Source: Gammaproteobacteria bacterium (GTDB lineage: Bacteria; Pseudomonadota; Gammaproteobacteria; SZUA-229). Taken from it: a DNA stretch of 39,343 nt. The notes below the pieces were generated by a model, which saw nothing but the letters and a program-made list of their open reading frames with translations, was not told the origin of the DNA and searched no databases. Numbering within the stretch: the first letter of the stretch is position 1; each line of letters begins with the position of its first letter. The stretch covers positions 1-39,343 of the forward strand of contig JAOULC010000029.1 in assembly GCA_029882215.1 (NCBI GenBank). Reading direction: 5' to 3'. Positions 16,510 to 24,506 of this stretch are shown here, piece by piece. The translations under genes were made by a program, and so were the position numbers.

Positions 16510-19302
16510 ATGACAAATTACAGCATAAGAAAAAGGGTACTTTTACTTGCTTTACTGCCAACAGCAATCACTGTATTTTCTCTTGTCGGCTATTTCACCT
16601 ACTCAAGTATTCAGGATGTTGAGACCACACTAAACCAGCGCGGTCAGGACATTTCCAAATATTTGTCAAAAATCAGTGAGGTTGGTGTATACACGGGAGA
16701 CATTGAGTTTCTCGAGCGACACATGAAAACCACCTTTACCGAAGGTGATATTCATAAGATAAGCATTCTGGACAAAAATAATGAAACGATTACATCATTA
16801 GTTCACAATAACACCTCAACTGTTAATGAAAAACCCTATCGTTTTTTAATCAAAGAAAAATATTTAACCTTTAAAGCCAGTATTATTGATACTACTGTCA
16901 ATCAAGATAAGTATGATCTTAACGGAGCTGAAAATCACTCACAGCCAAGGCAGTCCCTTGGAACAGTCATCTTAATAATGTCTTCCATTCAGGCATCCAT
17001 ACAACAATTCAATATTTTCGTTAAAAGCCTTATCATTGCTTTTATTGGTTTAGTACTGAGTACTATTCTTGCTCTGTATATCAGCCAGGGCGTTATTAAC
17101 CCGATACAAAGTTTAACCAGTGCTGTGAGACGTATTGCAGCTGGTAACCTTAATGTTCATGTCAATATAGAGACTTCCGGTGAACTTGATACCCTGGTTA
17201 AGGGTTTCAATAATATGACAGAGGAGCTATCGATAGCCCGACACAACCTGCAAAATCAGGTACACGCAGCAACCAGTACTCTCAAAAACACTCTGGATGA
17301 ACTTGAAAAGAAAAACATTACATTAGATATATCTAAAAGTATGGCGCTTGATGCCAGCAGAATTAAATCAGAGTTTTTAGCCAATATGAGTCACGAAATA
17401 AGAACTCCAATGAATGGTATTATTGGTTTTGTTGAGTTACTTGAAAAGACAAATTTGACGCCTCAACAATCTCAATATATTGACACCATTCATGTTTCAG
17501 CAAACAGCTTACTGACTATCATAAATGACATACTTGATTTTTCAAAAATCGAATCCGGAAAACTTGATATTGAAATTATTGAATTTGATCTGCTTGAACT
17601 GATCGAGGAGATAATTACCATTATGTTGCCACTTGCTCAGAAAAAGAAAGTTGAGCTGATTTTTCACCGCGCCATTGATATGCCAAGATTTTTATTCGGC
17701 GACCCGTCACGTATACGTCAGATACTGTTAAACCTGATTGGTAATGCCATCAAGTTTACACAGCAGGGATACGTCGCTATAAGAATCCTCTTTTCTATAA
17801 ACAATGAAAACAATTATAACTTCAAATTTACAATAACCGATACCGGTGTCGGCATGAGCGAAGTTAACAAGCAGCGTTTATTTAATGCTTTCACACAGGC
17901 AGATACTTCTATCACACGTCGCTTTGGTGGTACAGGACTTGGTCTCGTTATTTCAAGAAGTCTGGCAAACCTGCTACACGGAGAAATTAATTTTGAAAGC
18001 AGCCTTGATTCTGGCTCTGTTTTCTGGTTATCACTGCCCTTAAAAGCCTCTTTTCAGCCACATAAGCATGACTTATCACAGCTTAAAGAAAAACACGTTA
18101 TACTCTACGAAAGCACCGCGCAATTACGACTCAGCAGCCGCCAACTCCTGAATATTTTCAGATCAAATATTCAGCAAGTCACTAATATTAAACAATTAAA
18201 GTCTTTACTTAAAAGCAATCTCATTAATTTTGACTATATGATCATCGGCATCAGCTATGCACAAACACAATCACGAGCTGATTTCACAAGCTTTATTTAC
18301 GAATGCTCGCTTAAAGGCATTCCTGTATTTGCTCTAATAAGCTCCGGAGATCACTCTCATTATAAATACTATTTTGATCAGGGGTTTTCACTCTGCCTTT
18401 TCAGAAACAACCCAATAGACAAAACATTAAACAGTATTAGTAATTATTTCAGCGGAAACAAAAGTGAAGTCAGCAACCATGAAGTCAACCGGTTAAATGC
18501 CGACTGGTCCGATCTGAGTATTCTCATCGTCGATGATAATAAAATAAACCTGCATCTTGCAAATGCAATACTGGAAAACTGGAATGTAAACACCTACACC
18601 GCATCAAACGGAGTCGAAGCGATTCAACTCTGTGAAGAACGGCACTTTGACCTTATTTTCATGGATCTGCACATGCCAGAAATGGATGGCATTGAAGCCA
18701 CAACAAACATCCGTGCCGGAACCAGTAATAATTCTGCAACAACTATAATAGCTTTAACGGCTAATGCAATGCCCGATGAAAAGGAAAAAATATTTGCTTG
18801 TGGGATGAATGATATTTTGTTGAAGCCAGTAACAGAATATCAGGTTTATGAAAGAATAATTCATTTTTGTAATGTAAAAACAGCACCCGATCTCAGTGAG
18901 ATTAACTCTGATACTCACAAGCAGGGCACAATATATGATGAGCAAGTCAATGATATAAATCTGACTTGCTTTGACAGCAAAGAGTCTATTAAGCTTGCAG
19001 GTGGCAATAAAGAACTTGCTCGCGAACTATTCACTATGCTGATCGCTGAGTTACCAGGCTATCTTGAAAAAATCAGATCTGCTTTGACAGCAAACAATAT
19101 CAAGGATCTTAAATATTTTATTCATAAGATCAATGGTGCCACCAGCTACTGCGGTGTTCCAAGGCTAAGATATGCAGCATCCAGACTAGAGAGAAAAATT
19201 GACAGCAATCACCTCGATACATTGAGCACTGATACTGAGCTGGTTATCGACAGTATAAATGAGCTTGTAGAGTACAAACCGTCATTTTACGATGATCGGT
19301 AA
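16510..19302 (+). CDS. barA: BarA/GacS-type hybrid sensor histidine kinase
   Basis: Tripartite sensor kinase, 930 aa, of the kind that phosphorylates UvrY/GacA and acts through Csr/Rsm small RNAs. Order: TM1 (9-31), periplasmic sensor (32-170), TM2 (171-193), HAMP (193-245), HisKA with phospho-His295 in MSHEIRTPMNG, ATPase domain (N-box Asn412, DTGVGM, GGTGLGL), a receiver-like segment without acidic pocket (about 525-645), a true receiver (670-785; phospho-Asp719 in MDLHMPEMDG, Lys772), and an HPt domain (about 825-920) with His872. The relay His295-Asp719-His872 is complete. The partner regulator is not in this window. The name BarA rests on architecture and the nearby pdxJ/cysM/rlmD genes; other tripartite kinases share the architecture. 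Confidence 0.85.
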   Translation: MTNYSIRKRVLLLALLPTAITVFSLVGYFTYSSIQDVETTLNQRGQDISKYLSKISEVGVYTGDIEFLERHMKTTFTEGDIHKISILDKNNETITSLVHNNTSTVNEKPYRFLIKEKYLTFKASIIDTTVNQDKYDLNGAENHSQPRQSLGTVILIMSSIQASIQQFNIFVKSLIIAFIGLVLSTILALYISQGVINPIQSLTSAVRRIAAGNLNVHVNIETSGELDTLVKGFNNMTEELSIARHNLQNQVHAATSTLKNTLDELEKKNITLDISKSMALDASRIKSEFLANMSHEIRTPMNGIIGFVELLEKTNLTPQQSQYIDTIHVSANSLLTIINDILDFSKIESGKLDIEIIEFDLLELIEEIITIMLPLAQKKKVELIFHRAIDMPRFLFGDPSRIRQILLNLIGNAIKFTQQGYVAIRILFSINNENNYNFKFTITDTGVGMSEVNKQRLFNAFTQADTSITRRFGGTGLGLVISRSLANLLHGEINFESSLDSGSVFWLSLPLKASFQPHKHDLSQLKEKHVILYESTAQLRLSSRQLLNIFRSNIQQVTNIKQLKSLLKSNLINFDYMIIGISYAQTQSRADFTSFIYECSLKGIPVFALISSGDHSHYKYYFDQGFSLCLFRNNPIDKTLNSISNYFSGNKSEVSNHEVNRLNADWSDLSILIVDDNKINLHLANAILENWNVNTYTASNGVEAIQLCEERHFDLIFMDLHMPEMDGIEATTNIRAGTSNNSATTIIALTANAMPDEKEKIFACGMNDILLKPVTEYQVYERIIHFCNVKTAPDLSEINSDTHKQGTIYDEQVNDINLTCFDSKESIKLAGGNKELARELFTMLIAELPGYLEKIRSALTANNIKDLKYFIHKINGATSYCGVPRLRYAASRLERKIDSNHLDTLSTDTELVIDSINELVEYKPSFYDDR

Positions 19303-19368
19303 GCCGGTCTATTTATTCTCTGGCGAAAACTTTTAACGCTCTGTCTGAACCAGCTCTAATGTATAACT

Positions 19369-20097
19369 TTAACTTCTGGTCATTCGTGACTTGATTAACT
19401 TTACTGCTTCTGGCAAGCCAAGAAATATTGAGTCCGCAATAATGGCATGACCAATATTAAGCTCCACTATTTCTTTGATTTGTGCAATCGCAGCAACATT
19501 ATGAATATTCAAACCATGCCCGGCATTTACCTGCAAGCCAATTGAGGCTGCATATTCTGCCATCATTTTTATTCTGTTTAATTCTTCGCCAATAGCGCAT
19601 TCATCTTTCAAATCAGCAAAATGTCCTGTGTGTATTTCTATCACAGGCGCACCGCATCGTTTAGCTGCATCAACCTGTGCTTTATCCGCATCAATAAACA
19701 GTGATACTCGTATACCTGCCACTGCTAATTGACTGCATGCCAGCTTAATTTTATCTTCCTGTATAACCACATCCAGTCCACCTTCTGTCGTTAGCTCTTC
19801 CCTTTTCTCAGGTACCAGACAACAATCTTCAGGCTTAACTCTGCATGCAATTTCAATCATTTCATCCGTCACCGCCATCTCAAGATTCAGTTTGGTTTGA
19901 ATGGCTGCTTTCATACGATAGACATCTTCATCCTGAATATGACGACGATCCTCTCGCAAATGCATAGTGATGCTATTGGCACCCGATAATTCAGCCTGAA
20001 GAGCTGCATGAACAGGATCAGGATACGATGTTCCTCTTGCTTCTCTGAGAGTTGCAACGTGATCGATATTAATTCCAAGGTAAATCGGATTAGACAT
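19369..20097 (-). CDS. pdxJ: Pyridoxine 5'-phosphate synthase
   Basis: Condenses 1-deoxyxylulose 5-phosphate with 3-amino-2-oxopropyl phosphate to make the vitamin B6 ring, 242 aa, octameric TIM barrel. Typical motifs are [16 protein letters not shown] near the N-terminus, [29 protein letters not shown] and NAGHGLN. I chose the ATG at 20097 because the family begins one or two residues before this motif; the ATG at 20106 adds three residues and lacks a ribosome site. The gene usually paired with it, acpS, is not seen next to it; downstream lies the convergent sensor kinase. Confidence 0.95.
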   Translation of the reverse strand: MSNPIYLGINIDHVATLREARGTSYPDPVHAALQAELSGANSITMHLREDRRHIQDEDVYRMKAAIQTKLNLEMAVTDEMIEIACRVKPEDCCLVPEKREELTTEGGLDVVIQEDKIKLACSQLAVAGIRVSLFIDADKAQVDAAKRCGAPVIEIHTGHFADLKDECAIGEELNRIKMMAEYAASIGLQVNAGHGLNIHNVAAIAQIKEIVELNIGHAIIADSIFLGLPEAVKLIKSRMTRS

Positions 20098-20129
20098 AAG
20101 CACCATATTATTCAGTAATTATTGAGGGA

Positions 20130-20147
20130 TTAATCAGAGCTGATTAA
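20130..20147. promoter_or_regulatory. Operator-like inverted repeat upstream of pdxJ
   Basis: TTAATCAG-AG-CTGATTAA: two perfect 8-nt arms with a 2-nt spacer, 33 nt upstream of the pdxJ start and 150 nt from the cyclase start. The size and symmetry suit a dimeric repressor site. No regulator can be named. Confidence 0.45.
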
Positions 20148-20251
20148 GTCAGAATATCTTAAAACAGAATTTTGACCATAACAATCTAAAATCTTATGAA
20201 AGTGAATGTAATAATCAAATATCAGCAAAATATTATCAATAACTTGGTGTT

Positions 20252-20281
20252 TTGAAAGATAATTTGCTATGGTTTTATACT
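20252..20281 (+). promoter_or_regulatory. Promoter of the cyclase-HD operon
   Basis: -35 TTGAAA at 20252-20257, an 18-nt spacer, and -10 TATACT at 20276-20281. The start of transcription would be about 10 nt before the cyclase ATG, giving a very short leader. Confidence 0.5.
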
Positions 20282-20297
20282 ACCAAATTGAAATTCA

Positions 20298-22535
20298 ATG
20301 ACACAGGACACGGCTAAACGGAATATGCATAAAAACATCAAATCAATAATAAGTGCCTGCATAATTCTTTTGTTCATTATGCAGCCAATTGGCCTGTTTA
20401 ACCTGCCACTACTCAATCAAATTGAAAACTTCACCTACGATACACGCTTAAAATACACAGCACCTTATACCATAGACAGCAATGTCGTCATACTCGACAT
20501 TGATGAAAAGAGCCTGGCGAAGCTGGGCCAGTGGCCCTGGAACCGGGATATTATAGCTAAGCTGGTCGATAATCTTTTTGATCACTACCAGGTCAATACC
20601 CTGGGCTTTGATATTATCTTTGCAGAGGCCGATCTCGACAATAGCTTAGAAACATTTAGTAACCTGGCGAACGGGCCGCTTAAATCCAATAGAGAATTTC
20701 TCAACGAATATAGAAAGATACTTCCTTCACTTAACCACGACAAAATCTTTGCTGACAGCCTGTTTAACCGTAAAACCATTTTAGGCTATGCATTCATCAA
20801 TGAAGATAACGCCGGAGATACAAGCCTGCCTAAACCGGCCCTGACACCGCATGCAGATATCGCGGGGAAACTGAGCCTGATTCAACAAAAAGCCTTTATA
20901 GGCAATTTACCTCAGCTTCAAAACAAGGCACTTGCTGGCGGTTTTATTGACAACCCCAGTATCGCTTATGATGCGGACGGAGTATTCCGCCGCGTGCCAT
21001 TATTACAAATGCATAAAGGCCAGATATACGAATCCTTAGCGTTCGGTCTTTTTCGCTCGGCAATAGGCTCACCTGCGATCGAACTGGATGTAGAAGAAAT
21101 TGATGATGCTGAAACCGATATAAACCGAATAAGAGTCGGTAATTACCAGATTCCAGTAGACCATGAAACCAATGTACTGGTGCCCTATCGCGGATACTGG
21201 CGTAGTTTTCCTTATATTTCAGCCGTTGATGCACTGAATAAATCTGCAAAAATCTCTGAACTCAAAGATGCCATTGTCATTCTTGGTACCTCAGCTGCAG
21301 GCTTAAAAGACCTGAGAACGACGCCTTTTGAAACAGGCTATCCGGGCGTTGAGGTACACGCGAATATCGTCTCCGGCTTGTTAGAGGGGCGAATCAAAGA
21401 ACAGCCTTCTTATACTTATGCACTGGAGTTTTTATTATTATTAGCGCTGGGCATCTTGTTGACATATATCTTACCCAAGCTTTCTCCACTCTATACCACT
21501 TTACTGACAGTTCTGACACTCTGCCTGCTAATAGCAGGAAATTTATACGCATGGCAAATACTTAATCAGGTACTGCCTCTCACTAACCCTCTGCTGTTAG
21601 TTTTAACCCTATTTGGTCTGCATATGTCCTATGGATTTTTTGTCGAATCTCTTCATAAACGGCAGATCACGCGACTTTTTGGTCAGTATGTGCCACCTGA
21701 GCTGGTTGATGAGCTAAGTGAACACCCGGAAGCATTATCAGTCGATGGCGAAACACGAGAGATGTCGGTTCTATTCAGTGATGTGAGAAACTTTACAACT
21801 ATTTCTGAAAGCCTCGAACCGAAAGAACTTACTCAGTTCATTAACGGTTTTTTAACCCCGATGACAAAAATAATCCATCAGCACAGAGGTACCATCGATA
21901 AATACATGGGGGATGCTATCATGGCCTTCTGGGGTGCTCCGCTTTCCGATGAACAGCATGCACGCAACAGTCTTAATGCCGGTATGACAATGATTAATGA
22001 AATGAAAAACCTGAGCTCATTGTTTAGACAAAAAGACTGGCCTGAAATAAAAATTGGTGTCGGAATTAACAGCGGACCCATGAACGTCGGTAATATGGGA
22101 TCAGAATTTCGCATGGCCTATACCGTTCTTGGCGACACTGTAAACCTTGGCTCCAGACTTGAAGGACTTACAAAAAACTACGGCGTCGATATTATCGTCA
22201 GTGAGTACACAAAAAACCTGGTAGAAGAATATGAATACCGTTTTTTAGATAATGTCCGGGTCAAAGGTAAAGACCAGCCGGTCATGATATATGAGCCAAT
22301 AAAGCTTAAAGCCGAGATCACCGCAGAGGAACATGCAGAACTTGAGCAATATCAGAATGCACTGCAGTGCTTCCTGGCTCAGGACTGGACAAATGCACAT
22401 GACCAGCTGTCAGACCTTGTAAAGAATTTTCCTGATAAAAAAATATACAGCATCTATATGGACAGAGTTAATGTATACAAAAAGACCCCGCCGGATACTG
22501 ACTGGGGTGGCGTATTTACACATACTAGCAAGTAA
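20298..22535 (+). CDS. CHASE2-class III adenylate cyclase
   Basis: Membrane cyclase of 745 aa predicted to make cAMP from ATP. Order: membrane segment (about 14-34), periplasmic CHASE2 sensor (40-365, including LDIDEKSLAKLGQWPWNRD), three membrane segments (375-393, 398-418, 426-448), catalytic domain (485-660) and a TPR-like helical tail. Metal ligands are Asp495 (FSDVRNFT) and Asp539 (DKYMGDA). The purine-specifying residues are Lys535 and Thr609 (YTVLGD): the Lys/Thr pair marks class IIIb adenylate cyclases, several of which respond to bicarbonate. Asn616 and Arg620 are present. Guanylate cyclases would have Glu and Cys/Ser instead. No clear ribosome site precedes the ATG at 20298; the ATG at 20325 is a possible alternative. 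Confidence 0.92.
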   Translation: MTQDTAKRNMHKNIKSIISACIILLFIMQPIGLFNLPLLNQIENFTYDTRLKYTAPYTIDSNVVILDIDEKSLAKLGQWPWNRDIIAKLVDNLFDHYQVNTLGFDIIFAEADLDNSLETFSNLANGPLKSNREFLNEYRKILPSLNHDKIFADSLFNRKTILGYAFINEDNAGDTSLPKPALTPHADIAGKLSLIQQKAFIGNLPQLQNKALAGGFIDNPSIAYDADGVFRRVPLLQMHKGQIYESLAFGLFRSAIGSPAIELDVEEIDDAETDINRIRVGNYQIPVDHETNVLVPYRGYWRSFPYISAVDALNKSAKISELKDAIVILGTSAAGLKDLRTTPFETGYPGVEVHANIVSGLLEGRIKEQPSYTYALEFLLLLALGILLTYILPKLSPLYTTLLTVLTLCLLIAGNLYAWQILNQVLPLTNPLLLVLTLFGLHMSYGFFVESLHKRQITRLFGQYVPPELVDELSEHPEALSVDGETREMSVLFSDVRNFTTISESLEPKELTQFINGFLTPMTKIIHQHRGTIDKYMGDAIMAFWGAPLSDEQHARNSLNAGMTMINEMKNLSSLFRQKDWPEIKIGVGINSGPMNVGNMGSEFRMAYTVLGDTVNLGSRLEGLTKNYGVDIIVSEYTKNLVEEYEYRFLDNVRVKGKDQPVMIYEPIKLKAEITAEEHAELEQYQNALQCFLAQDWTNAHDQLSDLVKNFPDKKIYSIYMDRVNVYKKTPPDTDWGGVFTHTSK

Positions 22536-22540
22536 ATATT

Positions 22541-23527
22541 ATGCCTGATAATAGCCGCCGAAAAGACTTTGATGTGACCGACAGTATACAGGTCACTTCT
22601 GCGCATGCCGTATGCAACGCGGTACGAGAAATATTTACCAGCTTATTTGACGTGAAATATTTCTCTCCTGTCCAGCAGAGCTTTGAGGACTTTGAAAAAC
22701 TATTTGAAGGTGAGTTTGAAAATTACATGGCTTGTGATACTTTTTATCACGACAAACAGCACACGCTCGACATGACGCTTGCATTAGCCCGGCTGATTGA
22801 AGGCTATCAGCAGGTCACCAGCAAAGGCGAGCAGCTCAGTGCTGAATATACCGCCATAGGCATTATTACTGCACTGTATCATGATTCCGGCTATATACGC
22901 GAGACTGGAGACAGTAATAGCAATGGTGCCGTATACACTAAAGTACATGTCGCCCGAAGCGCCTCTTTTTTATCCAGATATTTACCAATGATTGGTTTAG
23001 CTGACTATATTGATATAGCTGCCAACATCGTCCACTACACCGGCTATGAAGTCAAACCAGCTGATATTAAATTAAAAGAAAAGAAGCTTCATACTTTAGG
23101 CTACATGCTTGGCTCAGCTGATTTGATTGCACAAATGTCAGACCGTTGTTATCTGGAAAAATGCCGCGACAGACTTTATCCAGAATTTGTCTTAGGAGGG
23201 ATCTCAGAAGTCAATAACACGGACGGCTCAACTGATATTATTTATGCATCAGGAGACGATCTGCTTGAAAAGACACCGGATTTTTATAACGGAGAAATCA
23301 ACAACCGTCTCAACAAACTATTTAACGGCACCTACAAGTATGCCGAAAAACATTTCGGGGAAAGAAACCTATATATAGAGGCTTTGGAGAAGAATATAAG
23401 TCACTTATTAAAGCTGCTAAATAAAGGTAAGTTGAGCGAGCTTATCAGAATCCCCCTTGTTAACAACGGCACTATTTTTGCCAACGCATCAAATGCCGAA
23501 GAAATAAGAAAACTCATCATCAAGTAA
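22541..23527 (+). CDS. HD-domain phosphohydrolase, possible cyclic-nucleotide phosphodiesterase
   Basis: Soluble protein of 328 aa with the HD signature H...HD...D. Visible are YHDKQHTLD (69-77), ALYHDSGY (111-118, His114-Asp115), His136, His165 and Asp194 in GSADL. Their order and surroundings recall class I cyclic-nucleotide phosphodiesterases (YHNxxHxxD ... HDxxH ... TxxD). One difference is Tyr118 where those enzymes have a second His. The start is 5 nt after the cyclase stop without a clear ribosome site, implying coupling. The likely role, inferred from motifs and position, is to degrade the cAMP made by its neighbour. It is not HD-GYP (no GYP motif) and not RelA/SpoT. Its last 8 nt overlap the convergent hpt gene. 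Confidence 0.8.
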   Translation: MPDNSRRKDFDVTDSIQVTSAHAVCNAVREIFTSLFDVKYFSPVQQSFEDFEKLFEGEFENYMACDTFYHDKQHTLDMTLALARLIEGYQQVTSKGEQLSAEYTAIGIITALYHDSGYIRETGDSNSNGAVYTKVHVARSASFLSRYLPMIGLADYIDIAANIVHYTGYEVKPADIKLKEKKLHTLGYMLGSADLIAQMSDRCYLEKCRDRLYPEFVLGGISEVNNTDGSTDIIYASGDDLLEKTPDFYNGEINNRLNKLFNGTYKYAEKHFGERNLYIEALEKNISHLLKLLNKGKLSELIRIPLVNNGTIFANASNAEEIRKLIIK

Positions 23528-24086
23528 AAAATTTTATAGCATAGATACCGTCAGCGTTTCTAAGCTGACCTTTATAATCCATACCAAAGCCAAAAACATA
23601 GCGATCAGGCACATCAAGCGCACTGAAATCTGGTCTAATAGCTACCGTTCTTCTGTCGTGGATTTTAGTAACCAGTACAGAGGTTAAAACCTGACTCGCC
23701 CCTTCCTGCTTACAATAAGCGGCAATTGCCTCAAGCGTCAGGCCTTCATCAAAAATATCATCGAGGATAATGACCACTCTGTTATTCAATGGACTTTGCG
23801 GATGAACTTTCCAGTTAAGTTCATATCCCGTCGTTGTGTTGCGGTATCTTGTCGCGTGAATATAATCAATTTGTACAGGCTGATTAATCATCGGCAATAA
23901 CTGGCCAGCATAAATCAGACCACCGTTCATAACGGGCATAAGGATTGCCGGTTCGGCGGTATCTGATAAGTTATTCAGATACTGATTAATTTCATTTGCC
24001 TGAGTCATCAGCGCTTCTTTAATTTGCGCATGGCTATAAAGAAGATCAGCATCTTTCAGCTGATCCTGTAATTCGTTTAGAAGCAT
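23520..24086 (-). CDS. hpt: Hypoxanthine-guanine phosphoribosyltransferase
   Basis: Purine-salvage enzyme joining PRPP to hypoxanthine or guanine, 188 aa, cytoplasmic. The PRPP loop VVIILDDIFDEG is at about 104-115 (the acidic pair is Asp109-Asp110). VMNGGLIYAG (52-61), HATRYRN and the C-terminal DRYVFGFGMDYKG match this proteobacterial subgroup. I chose the ATG at 24086 because related proteins begin a short helix before the (A)DxLY motif; the frame stays open to 24146 but would overlap the DsrE-like gene. It is last in a minus-strand series after the DsrE-like gene. Confidence 0.9.
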   Translation of the reverse strand: MLLNELQDQLKDADLLYSHAQIKEALMTQANEINQYLNNLSDTAEPAILMPVMNGGLIYAGQLLPMINQPVQIDYIHATRYRNTTTGYELNWKVHPQSPLNNRVVIILDDIFDEGLTLEAIAAYCKQEGASQVLTSVLVTKIHDRRTVAIRPDFSALDVPDRYVFGFGMDYKGQLRNADGIYAIKFFT

Positions 24087-24105
24087 AAATACAATCTGCT
24101 CTCGG

Positions 24106-24474
24106 TTAATAGGTAAACGTGACAGTCGAATCATCCATGGATTCACTTATTACATAGGCAGCACCTACAGTTTCATCCACTTCTTTAATAAAATCATCAC
24201 CCCAAACCTCAAGTGTAGGAGTACACACTTTAAATGACACTCCTGCTGCATGCGCATCTTTTATTATATCGTATAATGTTTTTTCACTTTGCCCCTGAAT
24301 TATAATTTTATCAGATACCCCGTTCAAAGCCAGTTCGCAGCTGCGCCCTGTAAAAATAACTTCAACATCATACTCCATGGCCGCAGCTACTGTTGCCTGA
24401 AAGAACGGAGGACCCACTTCCTGAGGGTTAGACGGATTAGTATTAACCAGAACCATTATTAATTTATCAGCCAT
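24106..24474 (-). CDS. DsrE/DsrF-like family protein
   Basis: Small cytoplasmic protein of 122 aa with the DsrE/F-like alpha/beta fold, recognised from the N-terminal KLIMVLVNTNPSNP strand-turn, a V(E/I)F(T/S)GRSCELA segment and the KVCTPTLE strand. Relatives include sulfurtransferase subunits (TusD/DsrE) and many uncharacterised proteins. It has two cysteines, Cys46 and Cys84; the classical DsrE sulfur-carrier cysteine corresponds to a site near Cys84. No other dsr or tus genes are present, so a role in sulfur transfer is not established. It is followed by hpt after 19 nt. Confidence 0.75.
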   Translation of the reverse strand: MADKLIMVLVNTNPSNPQEVGPPFFQATVAAAMEYDVEVIFTGRSCELALNGVSDKIIIQGQSEKTLYDIIKDAHAAGVSFKVCTPTLEVWGDDFIKEVDETVGAAYVISESMDDSTVTFTY

Positions 24475-24506
24475 TTTGATTCACCTTATTAACAGTGTCA
24501 GTTACT

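Noticed and set aside
22541-23527. HD protein as an HD-GYP c-di-GMP phosphodiesterase or a RelA/SpoT-type hydrolase
   Set aside because: There is no GYP motif and no synthetase, TGS or ACT domains; the blocks around the metal ligands fit cyclic-nucleotide phosphodiesterases better.
24106-24474. Part of a DsrEFH or TusBCD complex
   Set aside because: No partner subunits are adjacent; it is a single orphan gene.
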